Part shown: piece after piece, positions 51,597-60,072 of the stretch
How positions within the stretch are numbered: the first letter of the stretch is position 1
Layout of the letters: the number at the start of each line of letters is the position of its first letter
Assembly: GCF_023373525.1 (NCBI RefSeq)
Contig: NZ_CP097218.1
Coordinates: forward strand, 930,001-994,000
Direction of reading: 5' to 3'
Length of the DNA stretch: 64,000 nucleotides
Source of the DNA: Brachybacterium kimchii
Lineage (GTDB): Bacteria > Actinomycetota > Actinomycetes > Actinomycetales > Dermabacteraceae
Position numbers and translations under genes: made by a program
Notes under the pieces: model-generated
What the model saw: only the letters and a program-made list of their open reading frames with translations
Database searches by the model: none
Told to the model about the DNA's origin: nothing

Positions 51597-52031
51597 CTAC
51601 GCCGCGAATGCGGGGAGTGCTCCGAGGCGAGCATCGACCTGTTCGACGGCGCCGCGCGGCGCGTTCGGATGCGACGCCAGGTAGCGGAGGGTCGACTCCG
51701 ATGCGGCGGGGGCCGAGGTGACGTGGTAGATCGCGTTGCGGTCGCTGAGGCGGCGGGCGATCCGGTCGATGAACTCGGCCGAGAGGTCGGTGCGGCGCGT
51801 GACGGGGTAGGTGAGCCACCGCTCGTCGACGTCGATGAGGTACTCGAGGGTGTGCTCGGCGGTCGCCGGGTTGTGCGCGATCTTCCGCAGGACGCCGAGC
51901 GGGGCGCGGCTGCGCGCGAGTCCGTCCAGGATCTCGGGGTCGTCGCTGAACTCGGCGGCGGCGTGCACGCGGTGTGCGGTGGAGGGATCCTCGAGCAGCG
52001 AGAGGTCTGCGTCGGCGGCGAGGTGAGCCAT
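51597..52031 (-). CDS. LRV/HEAT-like helical repeat protein, 144 aa
   Basis: ATG at 52031 has GAAGGGA 6 nt upstream; ATGs at 52037 and 52046 are alternatives. Short helical repeats carry L-x-x-x-A-x-N/H-P-x-x-x-x-x-T-L (LRKIAHNPATAEHTLEYL, LRYLASHPNAPRGAVEQV), as in variant leucine-rich repeat proteins. Such repeats bind proteins or nucleic acid. Preceded by the bipartite element. Confidence 0.6.
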   Translation of the reverse strand: MAHLAADADLSLLEDPSTAHRVHAAAEFSDDPEILDGLARSRAPLGVLRKIAHNPATAEHTLEYLIDVDERWLTYPVTRRTDLSAEFIDRIARRLSDRNAIYHVTSAPAASESTLRYLASHPNAPRGAVEQVDARLGALPAFAA

Positions 52032-52076
52032 GGCCATTCCCTTCATGAGAGCCCCGGTCTCTCCGGGTATCTCTCC

Positions 52077-52104
52077 AGTGGGCGGAAGGGCCTCGTGGTG
52101 GGAC
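52077..52104 (-). promoter_or_regulatory. Bipartite element GTCCC-N15-CGCCCACT
   Basis: Minus strand GTCCC (52104-52100) and CGCCCACT (52084-52077), 46 nt before the ATG at 52031. Confidence 0.7.
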
Positions 52105-52113
52105 GCGGTGCTA

Positions 52114-52869
52114 CTAGTCCTCGCGACGCAGGTCGAGTCCGAGTGTGCGCTCCATCTGCGTGATGGCGTTGCGCAGTGACCGATGGTCCGAGGGGGTGGA
52201 GGCCATCGTGCAGCGGTGCCCCTGGTAGCTGGCTTCGATGTGCCCGCCTCCTGTGCGGGAGACGTCTGCTCCGCGCTGACGCAGCAGGCTCCACAGCTCC
52301 TCGGCGCTGGTGGGGTATCGCGTGCCGTTGCCTCCCCGGTGCCGGGGGATCGGCTCGCGGTCGCGGGGACGCGTGGCGTAGGCGAGCCGGGAGTCCATGA
52401 CGGACATGATCGCGTGGTCACGCAGTCCGACGACGACGGCGCTGTTCCCGCGCACCACGACGCAGGCCACACCTCGGCGGTCGACCCACTCATCGTCGGG
52501 GTCATCGAGGATGGCGGCGAGGTCTTCTCGGCTCAGACCGAGCCGGGCCATGTGCGGTGCGGCGGAGTCGAAGATGACCAGGTCTTCTGGTGCGGGAGGC
52601 TCCGCGGTGTCCGGGCTGTTCGTGCCGGTGGTGAAGACCGGATGCGAGTGGGGTGCCGCTGGGAGTCGATCGGGATCAGGGCTCGTGGGAGGTGCTGGGC
52701 GTGCCGTGAGGGGTGTCGCCTGGGGCGGTTGCTGGGCGGTCGAGAGCAACTCGCGCAGCGAGTCGATCTCCGCGTCGTCGAGCTCGAGGGCGATGGCCGC
52801 TGTGTGGGACAGCTGGATGTCAAGGTGCGCCCCGGTGTCGGTCCAGCGGATGTCGAAGCGTTGACCCAT
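52114..52869 (-). CDS. Fusion-type protein with a HicA-like C-terminal domain, 251 aa
   Basis: N-terminal about 40 residues are a small beta/alpha domain, then a Pro-rich linker, a middle domain (LSREDLAAILDDPDDEWVDRRGVACVVVRGNSAVVVGLRDHAIMSVM) like DUF4258/BrnT-type folds, and a C-terminal HicA-like domain: LWSLLRQRGADVSRTGGGHIEASYQGHRCTMASTPSDHRSLRNAI. The His of GGGHIE is the usual HicA catalytic residue. No HicB antitoxin is adjacent; the fused domains may do that job. Confidence 0.6.
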   Translation of the reverse strand: MGQRFDIRWTDTGAHLDIQLSHTAAIALELDDAEIDSLRELLSTAQQPPQATPLTARPAPPTSPDPDRLPAAPHSHPVFTTGTNSPDTAEPPAPEDLVIFDSAAPHMARLGLSREDLAAILDDPDDEWVDRRGVACVVVRGNSAVVVGLRDHAIMSVMDSRLAYATRPRDREPIPRHRGGNGTRYPTSAEELWSLLRQRGADVSRTGGGHIEASYQGHRCTMASTPSDHRSLRNAITQMERTLGLDLRRED

Positions 52870-52924
52870 CGGGGCTCCTTCGGGGTGCGGCGTGCTCGCG
52901 GTCGGCAAAGGCGGATGGTGCCGT

Positions 52925-53488
52925 TCAGGATTCCAGCGCGAGGACGGCGCCGCCGGTTCCCATGCGTGCACGGCGTCCGAGCCATCTCGAGTCGCCGTCG
53001 GCCTTCGGTGGGCGCGAGGTGAGGTCGGTGAGGCGTCGCTCGAGGCGGACCGTGATCGTTCTGGCGTAGATCTCGCGGCCGCGGCGGTCGGTGCGCAGGG
53101 CAACGAGGTCTGCGAGGGCGTCGATCCTGCCCGTGGCGATGACGAACGACCGCACGGCGACGAGGAGCTCTCGCCCGAGGTAGGAGCCGGGGATCCTGTG
53201 GGGGCCTTCAAGTGCCTGTTCGAGCTGGCTTTCGCTCATGTCTGTGATCCGGCGTGCCATCGGGTCGATGTCGAGGCGAGCAACGAGGAAGCCAGGGTCG
53301 TCGGTCGCCTTGGCCGTGACTTCTCCGCTGGCGGCGAGGGCCCGGACAGAGTCGATGTCGAGACCGGGGACCAGTCCGTGGTCGATCAGGTGGGCGAGGG
53401 AGGCCCGGTCGGTGCCCGCTACACGCGCGGCGAGGGCGACGGGGAGCTGCTCATTGAGGTTCGGCCTAGTGCTACGGATGGCGGGCAT
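52925..53488 (-). CDS. Hypothetical protein, 187 aa
   Basis: Probably cotranscribed with the HicA-like gene (55 nt apart). The first about 60 residues look like a helix-turn-helix (LPVALAARVAGTDRASLAHLIDHGLVPGLDIDSVRAL), the rest is helical. Could be the regulator or antitoxin of the downstream gene. Family not recognised. Confidence 0.55.
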   Translation of the reverse strand: MPAIRSTRPNLNEQLPVALAARVAGTDRASLAHLIDHGLVPGLDIDSVRALAASGEVTAKATDDPGFLVARLDIDPMARRITDMSESQLEQALEGPHRIPGSYLGRELLVAVRSFVIATGRIDALADLVALRTDRRGREIYARTITVRLERRLTDLTSRPPKADGDSRWLGRRARMGTGGAVLALES

Positions 53489-53647
53489 GTATCCATATTC
53501 GCACGTGCCTGGACCGTGATGCGGAGTGGACAGATTTCGTGGTGTGGTGTGAATGAGACGGCCGTGCTGAAGCGGACGGTTGCTCGGCCGTTAGTGCATG
53601 CAGGTGGCCGCCAGTTGCTTGCCTCCAGCGGCAGGGAAGAGCGCCAT

Positions 53648-53673
53648 TGTCCGATAAGATCCATTATCGGACA
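53648..53673. promoter_or_regulatory. 26-bp palindromic site
   Basis: TGTCCGATAA and TTATCGGACA, perfect 10-bp arms with a 6-nt gap, in the intergenic region between divergent units. Size and symmetry fit a dimeric regulator or a recombinase core site. Confidence 0.55.
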
Positions 53674-53875
53674 TCGGATTCCTGGTGCCGACGGCTAGTG
53701 GTTTTAGTCCGTTCCGCCGCGGTGTCCCAGCGATCAGCGATAGGGCATCCCTCAAAATCTGTAAATCAGTCGGATCGCGACTACCGCACGCAGGACGTCC
53801 GCACGCAATCACACATCGACGCGCCGGCGCCTGAAGGGCCGGCTGCGCGCGGCCAGGTGGGCGAAGACGCAAGCA

Positions 53876-53907
53876 CTATCGCTAGCGATAGGGGCGCGTG
53901 CTAGAGT
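53876..53907 (+). promoter_or_regulatory. Promoter with 16-bp palindrome before the two-gene module
   Basis: CTATCGCTAGCGATAG (53876-53891) is a perfect palindrome in the -35 area; TAGAGT (53902-53907) is a possible -10. The gene product downstream begins with an excisionase-like helix-turn-helix and may bind here. Confidence 0.5.
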
Positions 53908-53934
53908 GAGAACCCTGATCGAGAGGAAGCCACC

Positions 53935-55725
53935 ATGCCCAGCAATCAGCTCATCTCTGCCGCCCTCCGTCTCTTCCGACCCGAACCACCGATGCGTGCG
54001 GCGGACGCCGCGGAGATGCTCGGCGTTACAGTCGGGCGCATTCGCCAGTACGCCGACAGCGGAGAACTCGATCGTGCCGACGTCGGGGGCCGGGACCTCT
54101 TCGTCACCGCCGCCAGCGTGCGCCGACGTCTGGCCCGGACTAGAAATCGCGACCGCCGAACGACGAGCACCCTCGCACTGAGCGAGATCCCCCAGGCGCC
54201 CTCGTCCCTGCCAACGGCATACGACCGCCTCGCAACCGGCTTCCCAAATCCCAGCGGCACACTCCGCGAAGACCCGGTGCATCTGCGAGCCTGGATCGAC
54301 GAAGACAACTACGCAGTCGTGCTCGTCGCGAGCGCCACAGACACCTACTACTCCGGGCTGCTCGACTCCAGCGCCACGGAGACCGCCGCCGCCATCTTCA
54401 CCCTGATCCCTCAGCTCGAGCCCTCACGCACCGTGCTCCTCGCGCTCGAGCGCGACCCCTTCCAGGGGACCGACGCCTACGTGCTCATGGAGTCCGTGCT
54501 CACCGTGAAGACCGGGCCCACCTCGCCCCGCGTCTTCGAGAACCCCATCCGCAACATCGTCCACCTCGACTCGCTCGCAGAGCGGATCGGTCACCGCCCC
54601 ACCCTCTTCCACCGCAGCGCGTACACACCGGAGAACGTCGAGGCGTACACCCGCACCGGCCGCCCCGTCACCGTGCCCTGGGACCCCGACGAGCACCTCA
54701 CCCGAGAGGCGAACCTCCACGCCCTTGAGGCCTACGACGGACCTGCCGCCCGGCTGATCCGCGACCTGCTTCTTGACGGCTCCCGACTGATGTCCAACCG
54801 GCCAACTTCGATCTCCTCAACGGGAGAGCTCGACGGGCTCACCTACCCCTGGGCGCCGCAAGGCAGCGTACTTCGACGTCAGCATGCGAGCGCAGCGACT
54901 CTCGACGAGATTCAGTCCCGCTTCGCCGACGAACCCGACGGACTCCGATTCACCCCCAGCCAGGCCGAAGAGGCATACCAACTGCTCGCGCAGACGGCCA
55001 ACGACGCCGAGCAGTTCGGACGCTCTCCTGATCCGCTCATCGAGCGCCTCGCCGCGTCCGCACTCCCGGGGGTCGTGCCTCGCACCGACATCGACATGGA
55101 GGACTTCGGGCAGCTCCTACGCCACCTCGAGGACCGCTACCCCCTGCACCCCATCGTCGAGCGCACGTTCGACGCCCTGGCGGCCGATGACGTGATGACC
55201 GAGTACGTCGACGCCTTCACCCCTCACGAGGGCGCCAGCGACCTCGGACCCCACGAGCGCGAACACCTCTCCCACGCGACGCGGTACTGGAATGATCCGG
55301 ACAAGCTGATCGGGCGCGATGCGTTCGGGCGCCCTGCCGTCCTCTCCTCACAGCCTGGACGCCGGCGACTGCTCGTCCTCGAAGACACCCAGGACGCTCC
55401 GAAGATCCGTGCGTCGGATGAGATCGTCAGCGGGGCCCTCGGAGACAACATCAACGACGTCCCCCTCTTCGTCCGACGTGCCGGCAACCTCATCGGGATC
55501 GTCCCCGTGAGTCCTCATGGCCGTACCGGGCATCACCTGGGATACGCGGGAGGAGCGCCGGCAGACGCTGCAGCGGATCTCGGTCGAGCTCTCCAGGGTT
55601 CCGGGTTCCCTGCAGAGGAGGCCGATTCGCCTACGCTCGAGCAGGTCACCACAGACGCGTCCCTGCGAGCCGCCGGCCGACTCCAGATCCCAGTGAAGAG
55701 TCTCCTCGCCAACTCCTCCTCCTGA
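53935..55725 (+). CDS. Large protein with N-terminal excisionase-like HTH, 596 aa
   Basis: Residues about 20-65 form a MerR/excisionase-type helix-turn-helix (MRAADAAEMLGVTVGRIRQYADSGELDRADVGGRDLFV). The remaining 530 residues have no membrane segment and no motif I can name; a stretch at about 125-180 is alpha/beta (YAVVLVASATDTYYSGLL...AIFTLIPQL). Strong GAGGAAG before the ATG. Followed by the PD-x14-ExK gene on the same strand. I suspect a defence or stress unit; function not known. Confidence 0.6.
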   Translation: MPSNQLISAALRLFRPEPPMRAADAAEMLGVTVGRIRQYADSGELDRADVGGRDLFVTAASVRRRLARTRNRDRRTTSTLALSEIPQAPSSLPTAYDRLATGFPNPSGTLREDPVHLRAWIDEDNYAVVLVASATDTYYSGLLDSSATETAAAIFTLIPQLEPSRTVLLALERDPFQGTDAYVLMESVLTVKTGPTSPRVFENPIRNIVHLDSLAERIGHRPTLFHRSAYTPENVEAYTRTGRPVTVPWDPDEHLTREANLHALEAYDGPAARLIRDLLLDGSRLMSNRPTSISSTGELDGLTYPWAPQGSVLRRQHASAATLDEIQSRFADEPDGLRFTPSQAEEAYQLLAQTANDAEQFGRSPDPLIERLAASALPGVVPRTDIDMEDFGQLLRHLEDRYPLHPIVERTFDALAADDVMTEYVDAFTPHEGASDLGPHEREHLSHATRYWNDPDKLIGRDAFGRPAVLSSQPGRRRLLVLEDTQDAPKIRASDEIVSGALGDNINDVPLFVRRAGNLIGIVPVSPHGRTGHHLGYAGGAPADAAADLGRALQGSGFPAEEADSPTLEQVTTDASLRAAGRLQIPVKSLLANSSS

Positions 55726-55907
55726 TAACACCGCAGTGGCCCCGCCGAACGAGGACGATCCCTGCTCGGTACGCAAGCGGCCGGCATCGAGAAGCGTGGG
55801 CTCACCGTCGGGGGCATCCGTCAGGAACGTGTCCGACGTGCCGTGCCGCAAGGACGGCCGGCGGCCAGTGCCACACTGCAGGCCCAAGCGTTTCGCAGGA
55901 GGACTCG

Positions 55908-56765
55908 ATGACACGGCCGCATCTGCCAGTGCCGGGACCTGTGCCCGACGAGGTCAAGGAGGAGACGTTCACGAAGGTTCTCGGGAGGTATCTCAGCGCG
56001 ACCCGAAGGCAGGCTGATCAGCGCGACCTTCGCCTACTGGTCACGAAGTCCCTCGTTGCCTCCACGAACTCCCCGTCGACGCTCACGGGACGATGGGTCG
56101 ACAGCGACTCTTGGCACTGGGACCTGCGGCCGCGTCTCGCACCCGATGTCGTCGCCACTGACCAAGCAGACGTTCTCGCCCTTGTCATGGAGGGCAAGGG
56201 CACCCACACGAAGGTCAACGCAACCGGCGCTGCGACAGTACGTCGCGCCATTTCCCTGTCCGACGCGCGCCTCGCACGCGAGGGCCAGGTCCGCGATGCA
56301 CGCTCGGTCAAGATCACCGACGCAGCCGTCCCCACCGATCCCGCGTGGGACGTCCCGCACGCGTTTGCCGACTGTCGTGCAGCGCAGGACCAGTGCGCCT
56401 TGCACACGGGGAGCGACACTGCGGGTGTGCACCAGGGTGACGTCTACACCTCGGTCATCTCATACCTGCCGGACGAGGTGAAGATTCCCGACGGTGGACT
56501 GGAGGACGTCGACTTCATCGCCCTCCTGCCCACGGCCGCATCCGCTCGGAAATGGGGCACTGATCTGGTCTCCGCAGACCGTTGGCACGTCGCATCCGTC
56601 CATGACTTCCTCGAGCGCATAGACGACGGTCGCACGAGTCTCCCCTCCGACCAGGAGGCGTGGCTGAATCACCTGCTGGACATCGCGTGGAGGCTCTACC
56701 CGCGAGCGCGGCTTACTCAGCTGCCTGAGATCGAACGTGCCTACTCCGAGGCCTGCGAAGCATGA
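55908..56765 (+). CDS. Putative PD-(D/E)xK-type nuclease, 285 aa
   Basis: ATG 55908 follows AGGAGG. Near residues 78-98 the chain reads PDVV, 12 residues, then VMEGKGTHTK: a PD-x14-E-x-K layout like restriction-type nucleases. The following helix and DVYTSVISYLPDEVKIPDGGLEDVDFIALLP could be the rest of the core. No specificity domain is apparent. It is the last gene before the integrase, a usual place for cargo defence genes. Nuclease identity is inferred from the motif alone. Confidence 0.5.
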   Translation: MTRPHLPVPGPVPDEVKEETFTKVLGRYLSATRRQADQRDLRLLVTKSLVASTNSPSTLTGRWVDSDSWHWDLRPRLAPDVVATDQADVLALVMEGKGTHTKVNATGAATVRRAISLSDARLAREGQVRDARSVKITDAAVPTDPAWDVPHAFADCRAAQDQCALHTGSDTAGVHQGDVYTSVISYLPDEVKIPDGGLEDVDFIALLPTAASARKWGTDLVSADRWHVASVHDFLERIDDGRTSLPSDQEAWLNHLLDIAWRLYPRARLTQLPEIERAYSEACEA

Positions 56766-56979
56766 GCACCTCTGCCTCACAGGCCCATGGAGGTGGAGGT
56801 TCCTTCATCTCTGCCGCAGGCGCCTGGCCGGATGGCCGCGGCCAACCGGCGGATCGATCTTCGAGTGCCCTCCGTCGACGCCCTCACGTTACGGTGTCTG
56901 CGTGCTGACTGGACCGTCCCGCCCACCAGGCGACAGGGACTCCAGCTCAACTGCGAGGAGAAGTTCTCGTGATAGACCT
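56766..56979. other. Gap between cargo module and integrase
   Basis: A plus-strand frame from 56787 to 56972 (61 codons) is open but has no clear ribosome binding site or known domain. I leave it unassigned. Confidence 0.35.
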
Positions 56980-57013
56980 CGCCCCCGTGCTCGTTGGCGC
57001 GAACACGGGGGCG
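56980..57013 (+). terminator. Terminator hairpin
   Basis: GCCCCCGTG and CACGGGGGC (10 bp with the flanking C-G pair), loop about 14 nt, between the PD-x14-ExK gene and the integrase. Confidence 0.6.
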
Positions 57014-57213
57014 AATAGAAAGTCTGAGGAGCCCGGGTGCGAACCGGCCCCTCCGGCAAGATCCGGCAGGAGGACCTTCAAGATGTCAGCCCCAAGGTAC
57101 TGGGGCCGCGAGCGTGCGGGCAAGCGTCCCCGCATCATCTGCGCGCCCATGACGCGACCCTCTGGGTTTCGATCGATCACGCACACGGGCCGCCGAATGG
57201 CGTTGGTGGCGCG
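57014..57213. other. Upstream region of the integrase
   Basis: About 200 nt with no supported gene. The integrase frame stays open upstream of 57214 without a better start. Confidence 0.4.
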
Positions 57214-58539
57214 ATGAGCCGAAGGAAAACTCCGCCAGGCGCCACAACGGAGATCTCGTTCCATCTCCGTACCGACGGCGGGGCGTGGCGCGCCGCTGAC
57301 CCCTCGGACCCGTCACTGTCGCGAGCCAAGCGGGGCAGGCAATGGCGAGCCCGGTGTCGGATGCGCCGTGCGGATGGAACGATGACGCAGCTCTCGCGGT
57401 CGGGGCAGACCCCATCGATGGCGCAGGCAGCCCTGGAACGCGTGATAGCGCACGAGCGTAGATCGTCCGATCCGGACGATGCGGTCCCGACGCTAGGGGA
57501 CCTAATCGCGTGGGCCGTCGAGCGGATCGAAAGCGGCCGTGATCCGCAGGTGAACTCTCCGAACTCCGTGTCGAAGTATCGAGGGGTCGCCCGTCTGTGG
57601 GCGGGGCACCCGTTTCCCCCTGACGACGAGGATCTCGCCGGCGATCGCTCTCACATCCGGCGCACCACTCCCCATGAGTCGCGAGTCCGCGACATTCCGA
57701 TCGATCAGCTGACGCCTGCCGACCTCTCCGACGAGCTGGAACGCATCGCGGAGCTGGGTGCTGGATCACTCACTCACTTGCGGGCTCTATGGCGAAAGGC
57801 CACGGCTCGTGGGATCGCCCTCCGTTACATCACAGTCGACCCAGCGGTGAACCTCCGCCTCCCTGCACCTACTACTTCTCCGGAGACGCACACCTACAAG
57901 AACGGGGCATCGCGCCCGCTGAAGAACTCGCTCACCAACGAGCAACTGACGACCCTTCGGGAGAAGGTGCGCATCCGTCATCCTCAGCAGCGGCTCGACG
58001 TCGCGGACCTCATCGTTCTCGGTACCTACACGGGGCTTCGCATCAACGAGGCGAACTCGCTGCGATGGGTTGACGTCCATCTGGGCAGCGAGCGTTCCTT
58101 CCTGACGGTCCAGGGGCAAGTGTACGGATCCGGGAAGGCCCGAGAGTGGAAGCCTATGCTCAAGCGCGACTCGAGCAGACGGACCGTCCCGCTTCCCCCC
58201 GCAGCAGCTGAGCTGCTCAGGGCCCGTCAGCGGGGAGCGCTGGATGCACAGCTCCAAGGCGCATCCCCGGGAGACGCGTACGTGTTCCCGGCGCAGCGGG
58301 GCGGACTGCCGGACCAGACTGCAGCCCGCAAGGCGGTGCGCCGCAAGCTCGACCGCGCTGGGTTCCCGTGGGTCACCTTCCACACTCTCCGTAGGACGGT
58401 GGAGCGACAGCTCATGGATGCGGGAGTCGATCCTCGCGTCATCATGTCGGTCATGGGGCACGATCCTGCGACGTCTTGGGCCTCGTACGTGGACAGCAAG
58501 AGTGTGGATGTCGACGTGGCCGCGTCCGTTCTGGAGTGA
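57214..58539 (+). CDS. int: Tyrosine recombinase (integrase), 441 aa
   Basis: ATG 57214. N-terminal about 200 residues: arm- and core-binding domains. Catalytic domain (about 240-441) has Arg I in GTYTGLRINEANSL, the Lys/beta-hairpin near KRDSSRRTVPL, H-x-x-R as FHTLRRTVERQL, His in MGHDPATSWASY and the nucleophile Tyr in that same segment (WASYVDS). All catalytic residues are present. The gene ends 82 nt from the 3' end of the CAU tRNA, marking that gene as its target. Confidence 0.92.
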   Translation: MSRRKTPPGATTEISFHLRTDGGAWRAADPSDPSLSRAKRGRQWRARCRMRRADGTMTQLSRSGQTPSMAQAALERVIAHERRSSDPDDAVPTLGDLIAWAVERIESGRDPQVNSPNSVSKYRGVARLWAGHPFPPDDEDLAGDRSHIRRTTPHESRVRDIPIDQLTPADLSDELERIAELGAGSLTHLRALWRKATARGIALRYITVDPAVNLRLPAPTTSPETHTYKNGASRPLKNSLTNEQLTTLREKVRIRHPQQRLDVADLIVLGTYTGLRINEANSLRWVDVHLGSERSFLTVQGQVYGSGKAREWKPMLKRDSSRRTVPLPPAAAELLRARQRGALDAQLQGASPGDAYVFPAQRGGLPDQTAARKAVRRKLDRAGFPWVTFHTLRRTVERQLMDAGVDPRVIMSVMGHDPATSWASYVDSKSVDVDVAASVLE

Positions 58540-58558
58540 CGCGGGCGCGCCCATAACT

Positions 58559-58620
58559 CGTACTTAAATCGTACTTGGGATGCACCGAATGGTGCCGGAG
58601 ACGCAAAACTGCTGGTGAAG
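58559..58620. other. Likely attachment-site flank
   Basis: Between integrase and tRNA: two direct CGTACTT repeats (58559-58565 and 58570-58576, 4 nt apart) that could be integrase arm sites. The 3' part of the tRNA is the probable crossover core. I found no second copy of the tRNA end inside the window, so the other att site should be left of base 1. Confidence 0.5.
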
Positions 58621-58694
58621 TAGGCCAGGCGGGGCTTGAACCCGCGACCGACGGATTATGAGTCCGCTGCTCTGACCGGCTGAGCTACTGGCCC
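58621..58694 (-). tRNA. tRNA with CAU anticodon (Ile2 or elongator Met)
   Basis: 74 nt folding as a full cloverleaf: acceptor GGGCCAG/CTGGCCT (first pair G-U), D stem GCTC/GAGC, anticodon loop CTCATAA, T arm GCGGG-TTCAAGC-CCCGC, discriminator A. CAU could be Met or lysidine-modified Ile2; the overall sequence looks more like Ile2 to me. CCA is not encoded directly after the discriminator. Confidence 0.9.
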
Positions 58695-58832
58695 CTGACA
58701 ACGGGAGCGAGCATATCGTCTCCGCGCCGCGCGCCCGTCCACCGTCCCATCGCCCCGATTCCTGGAATGCCGCTCCGCGCGCGGGGCGAGTAGGGTGCCT
58801 GGCGGCCACCGCCTCCCAGGGATCGGACCCTC

Positions 58833-60041
58833 ATGCACGTCCTCGTCGGCATCGCCGGACTCGTCGTCTTCCTCGCGCTCGCCTTCCTGCCCTCCCGCGA
58901 CGTGGGGATGCTGAAGAAGAAGGCCCCCTACATCGGGATCATGCTCGCGCTGCAGTTCGTGCTCGGTCTGCTGATGCTCCGCACCGGCGTGGGGCAGGCG
59001 GTCATCTCCGTGATCGCCGCGGTCTTCGAGACCCTGCTCGGATACGCGCGCGAGGGCGTGAGCTTCGTGTTCGGCGGGCTCATCGACGTCGAGGCCGACG
59101 GCAGCGGCCCCTTCATCTTCACCTCGCTCATGCCCATCATCGTGATCTCCGCGCTCATCGGCATCCTGCAGTACCTGCGGATCCTGCCCCTGGTGATCCG
59201 GGGCGTCGGCCTGGTCCTGTCGAAGGTGACGGGCCTGGGCAAGCTCGAGTCGTTCAACGCGGTCTCCTCGGCGATGATCGGGCAGTCGGAGAACCTGATC
59301 GCGATCAAGCGCATCCTGCCCACGCTGCCCGAGCACCGGCTCTACACGATCGCTGCCTCGGCGATGTCCACGGTGTCCATGTCGATCGTCGGCGCGTACA
59401 TGACGATGATCGAGCCCCGGTACGTGGTCGCCGCGATCGTGCTGAACCTCTTCGGGGCCTTCATCGTCGTCTCGCTCCTGAATCCCTACACGCTCACCGA
59501 GGAGGAGGACGTCATCGTCGAGCCCGAGCACTCGAAGCAGTCCTTCTTCCAGGTGCTGGGGGAGTACATCACCGACGGCGGCAAGGTCGTGCTGTCGGTC
59601 GTCGCGATGCTCGTGGGCTTCGTGGCGCTGATGGCGATCCTCAACGGGATCTTCGACTCCGTCCTGGGCATCAGCTTCCAGCAGCTGCTCGGCTACGTGT
59701 TCGCGCCCCTGGCCGTGCTCACGGGCGTGCCGATCTCGGAATCGGTCGACGTCGGCCGGCTGATGGCCACCAAGCTCATCTCCAACGAGTTCGTGGCCAT
59801 GCTCTCCTTCACCGACGCGAACCCCGGCGGGAAGCTCGAGCTGTCCGCCCGGGCCACCGCCATCGCCCAGACCTTCCTCGTCTCCTTCGCGAACTTCAGC
59901 TCGATCGGCATCATCGCCGGCGCTGCGAAGTCCCTCGCCCCCGAGCAGGGCGAGACCATCGCCCGCTTCGGTCTGCGCCTCCTGTACGGCGCGACCCTGG
60001 TGTCCTTCGTGAGCGCCACGGTGGTCGGGATCATCGTCTGA
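58833..60041 (+). CDS. nupC: NupC-type concentrative nucleoside transporter, 402 aa
   Basis: Nine to ten hydrophobic segments. Family blocks are present: the N-terminal nucleos_tra2 motif (FVLGLLMLRTGVGQAV), GQSENLIAIKRILP with the conserved Q-S-E, SIVGAYMTMIEPRYV, and GVPISESVDVGRLMATKLISNEFVAM, then FSSIGIIAGAAKSLAP. Sodium- or proton-coupled nucleoside uptake. First gene of the native chromosome beyond the tRNA. Confidence 0.92.
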   Translation: MHVLVGIAGLVVFLALAFLPSRDVGMLKKKAPYIGIMLALQFVLGLLMLRTGVGQAVISVIAAVFETLLGYAREGVSFVFGGLIDVEADGSGPFIFTSLMPIIVISALIGILQYLRILPLVIRGVGLVLSKVTGLGKLESFNAVSSAMIGQSENLIAIKRILPTLPEHRLYTIAASAMSTVSMSIVGAYMTMIEPRYVVAAIVLNLFGAFIVVSLLNPYTLTEEEDVIVEPEHSKQSFFQVLGEYITDGGKVVLSVVAMLVGFVALMAILNGIFDSVLGISFQQLLGYVFAPLAVLTGVPISESVDVGRLMATKLISNEFVAMLSFTDANPGGKLELSARATAIAQTFLVSFANFSSIGIIAGAAKSLAPEQGETIARFGLRLLYGATLVSFVSATVVGIIV

Positions 60042-60072
60042 TCCCGACCGCCGCGGCGCCCTCGTCTCGCGC

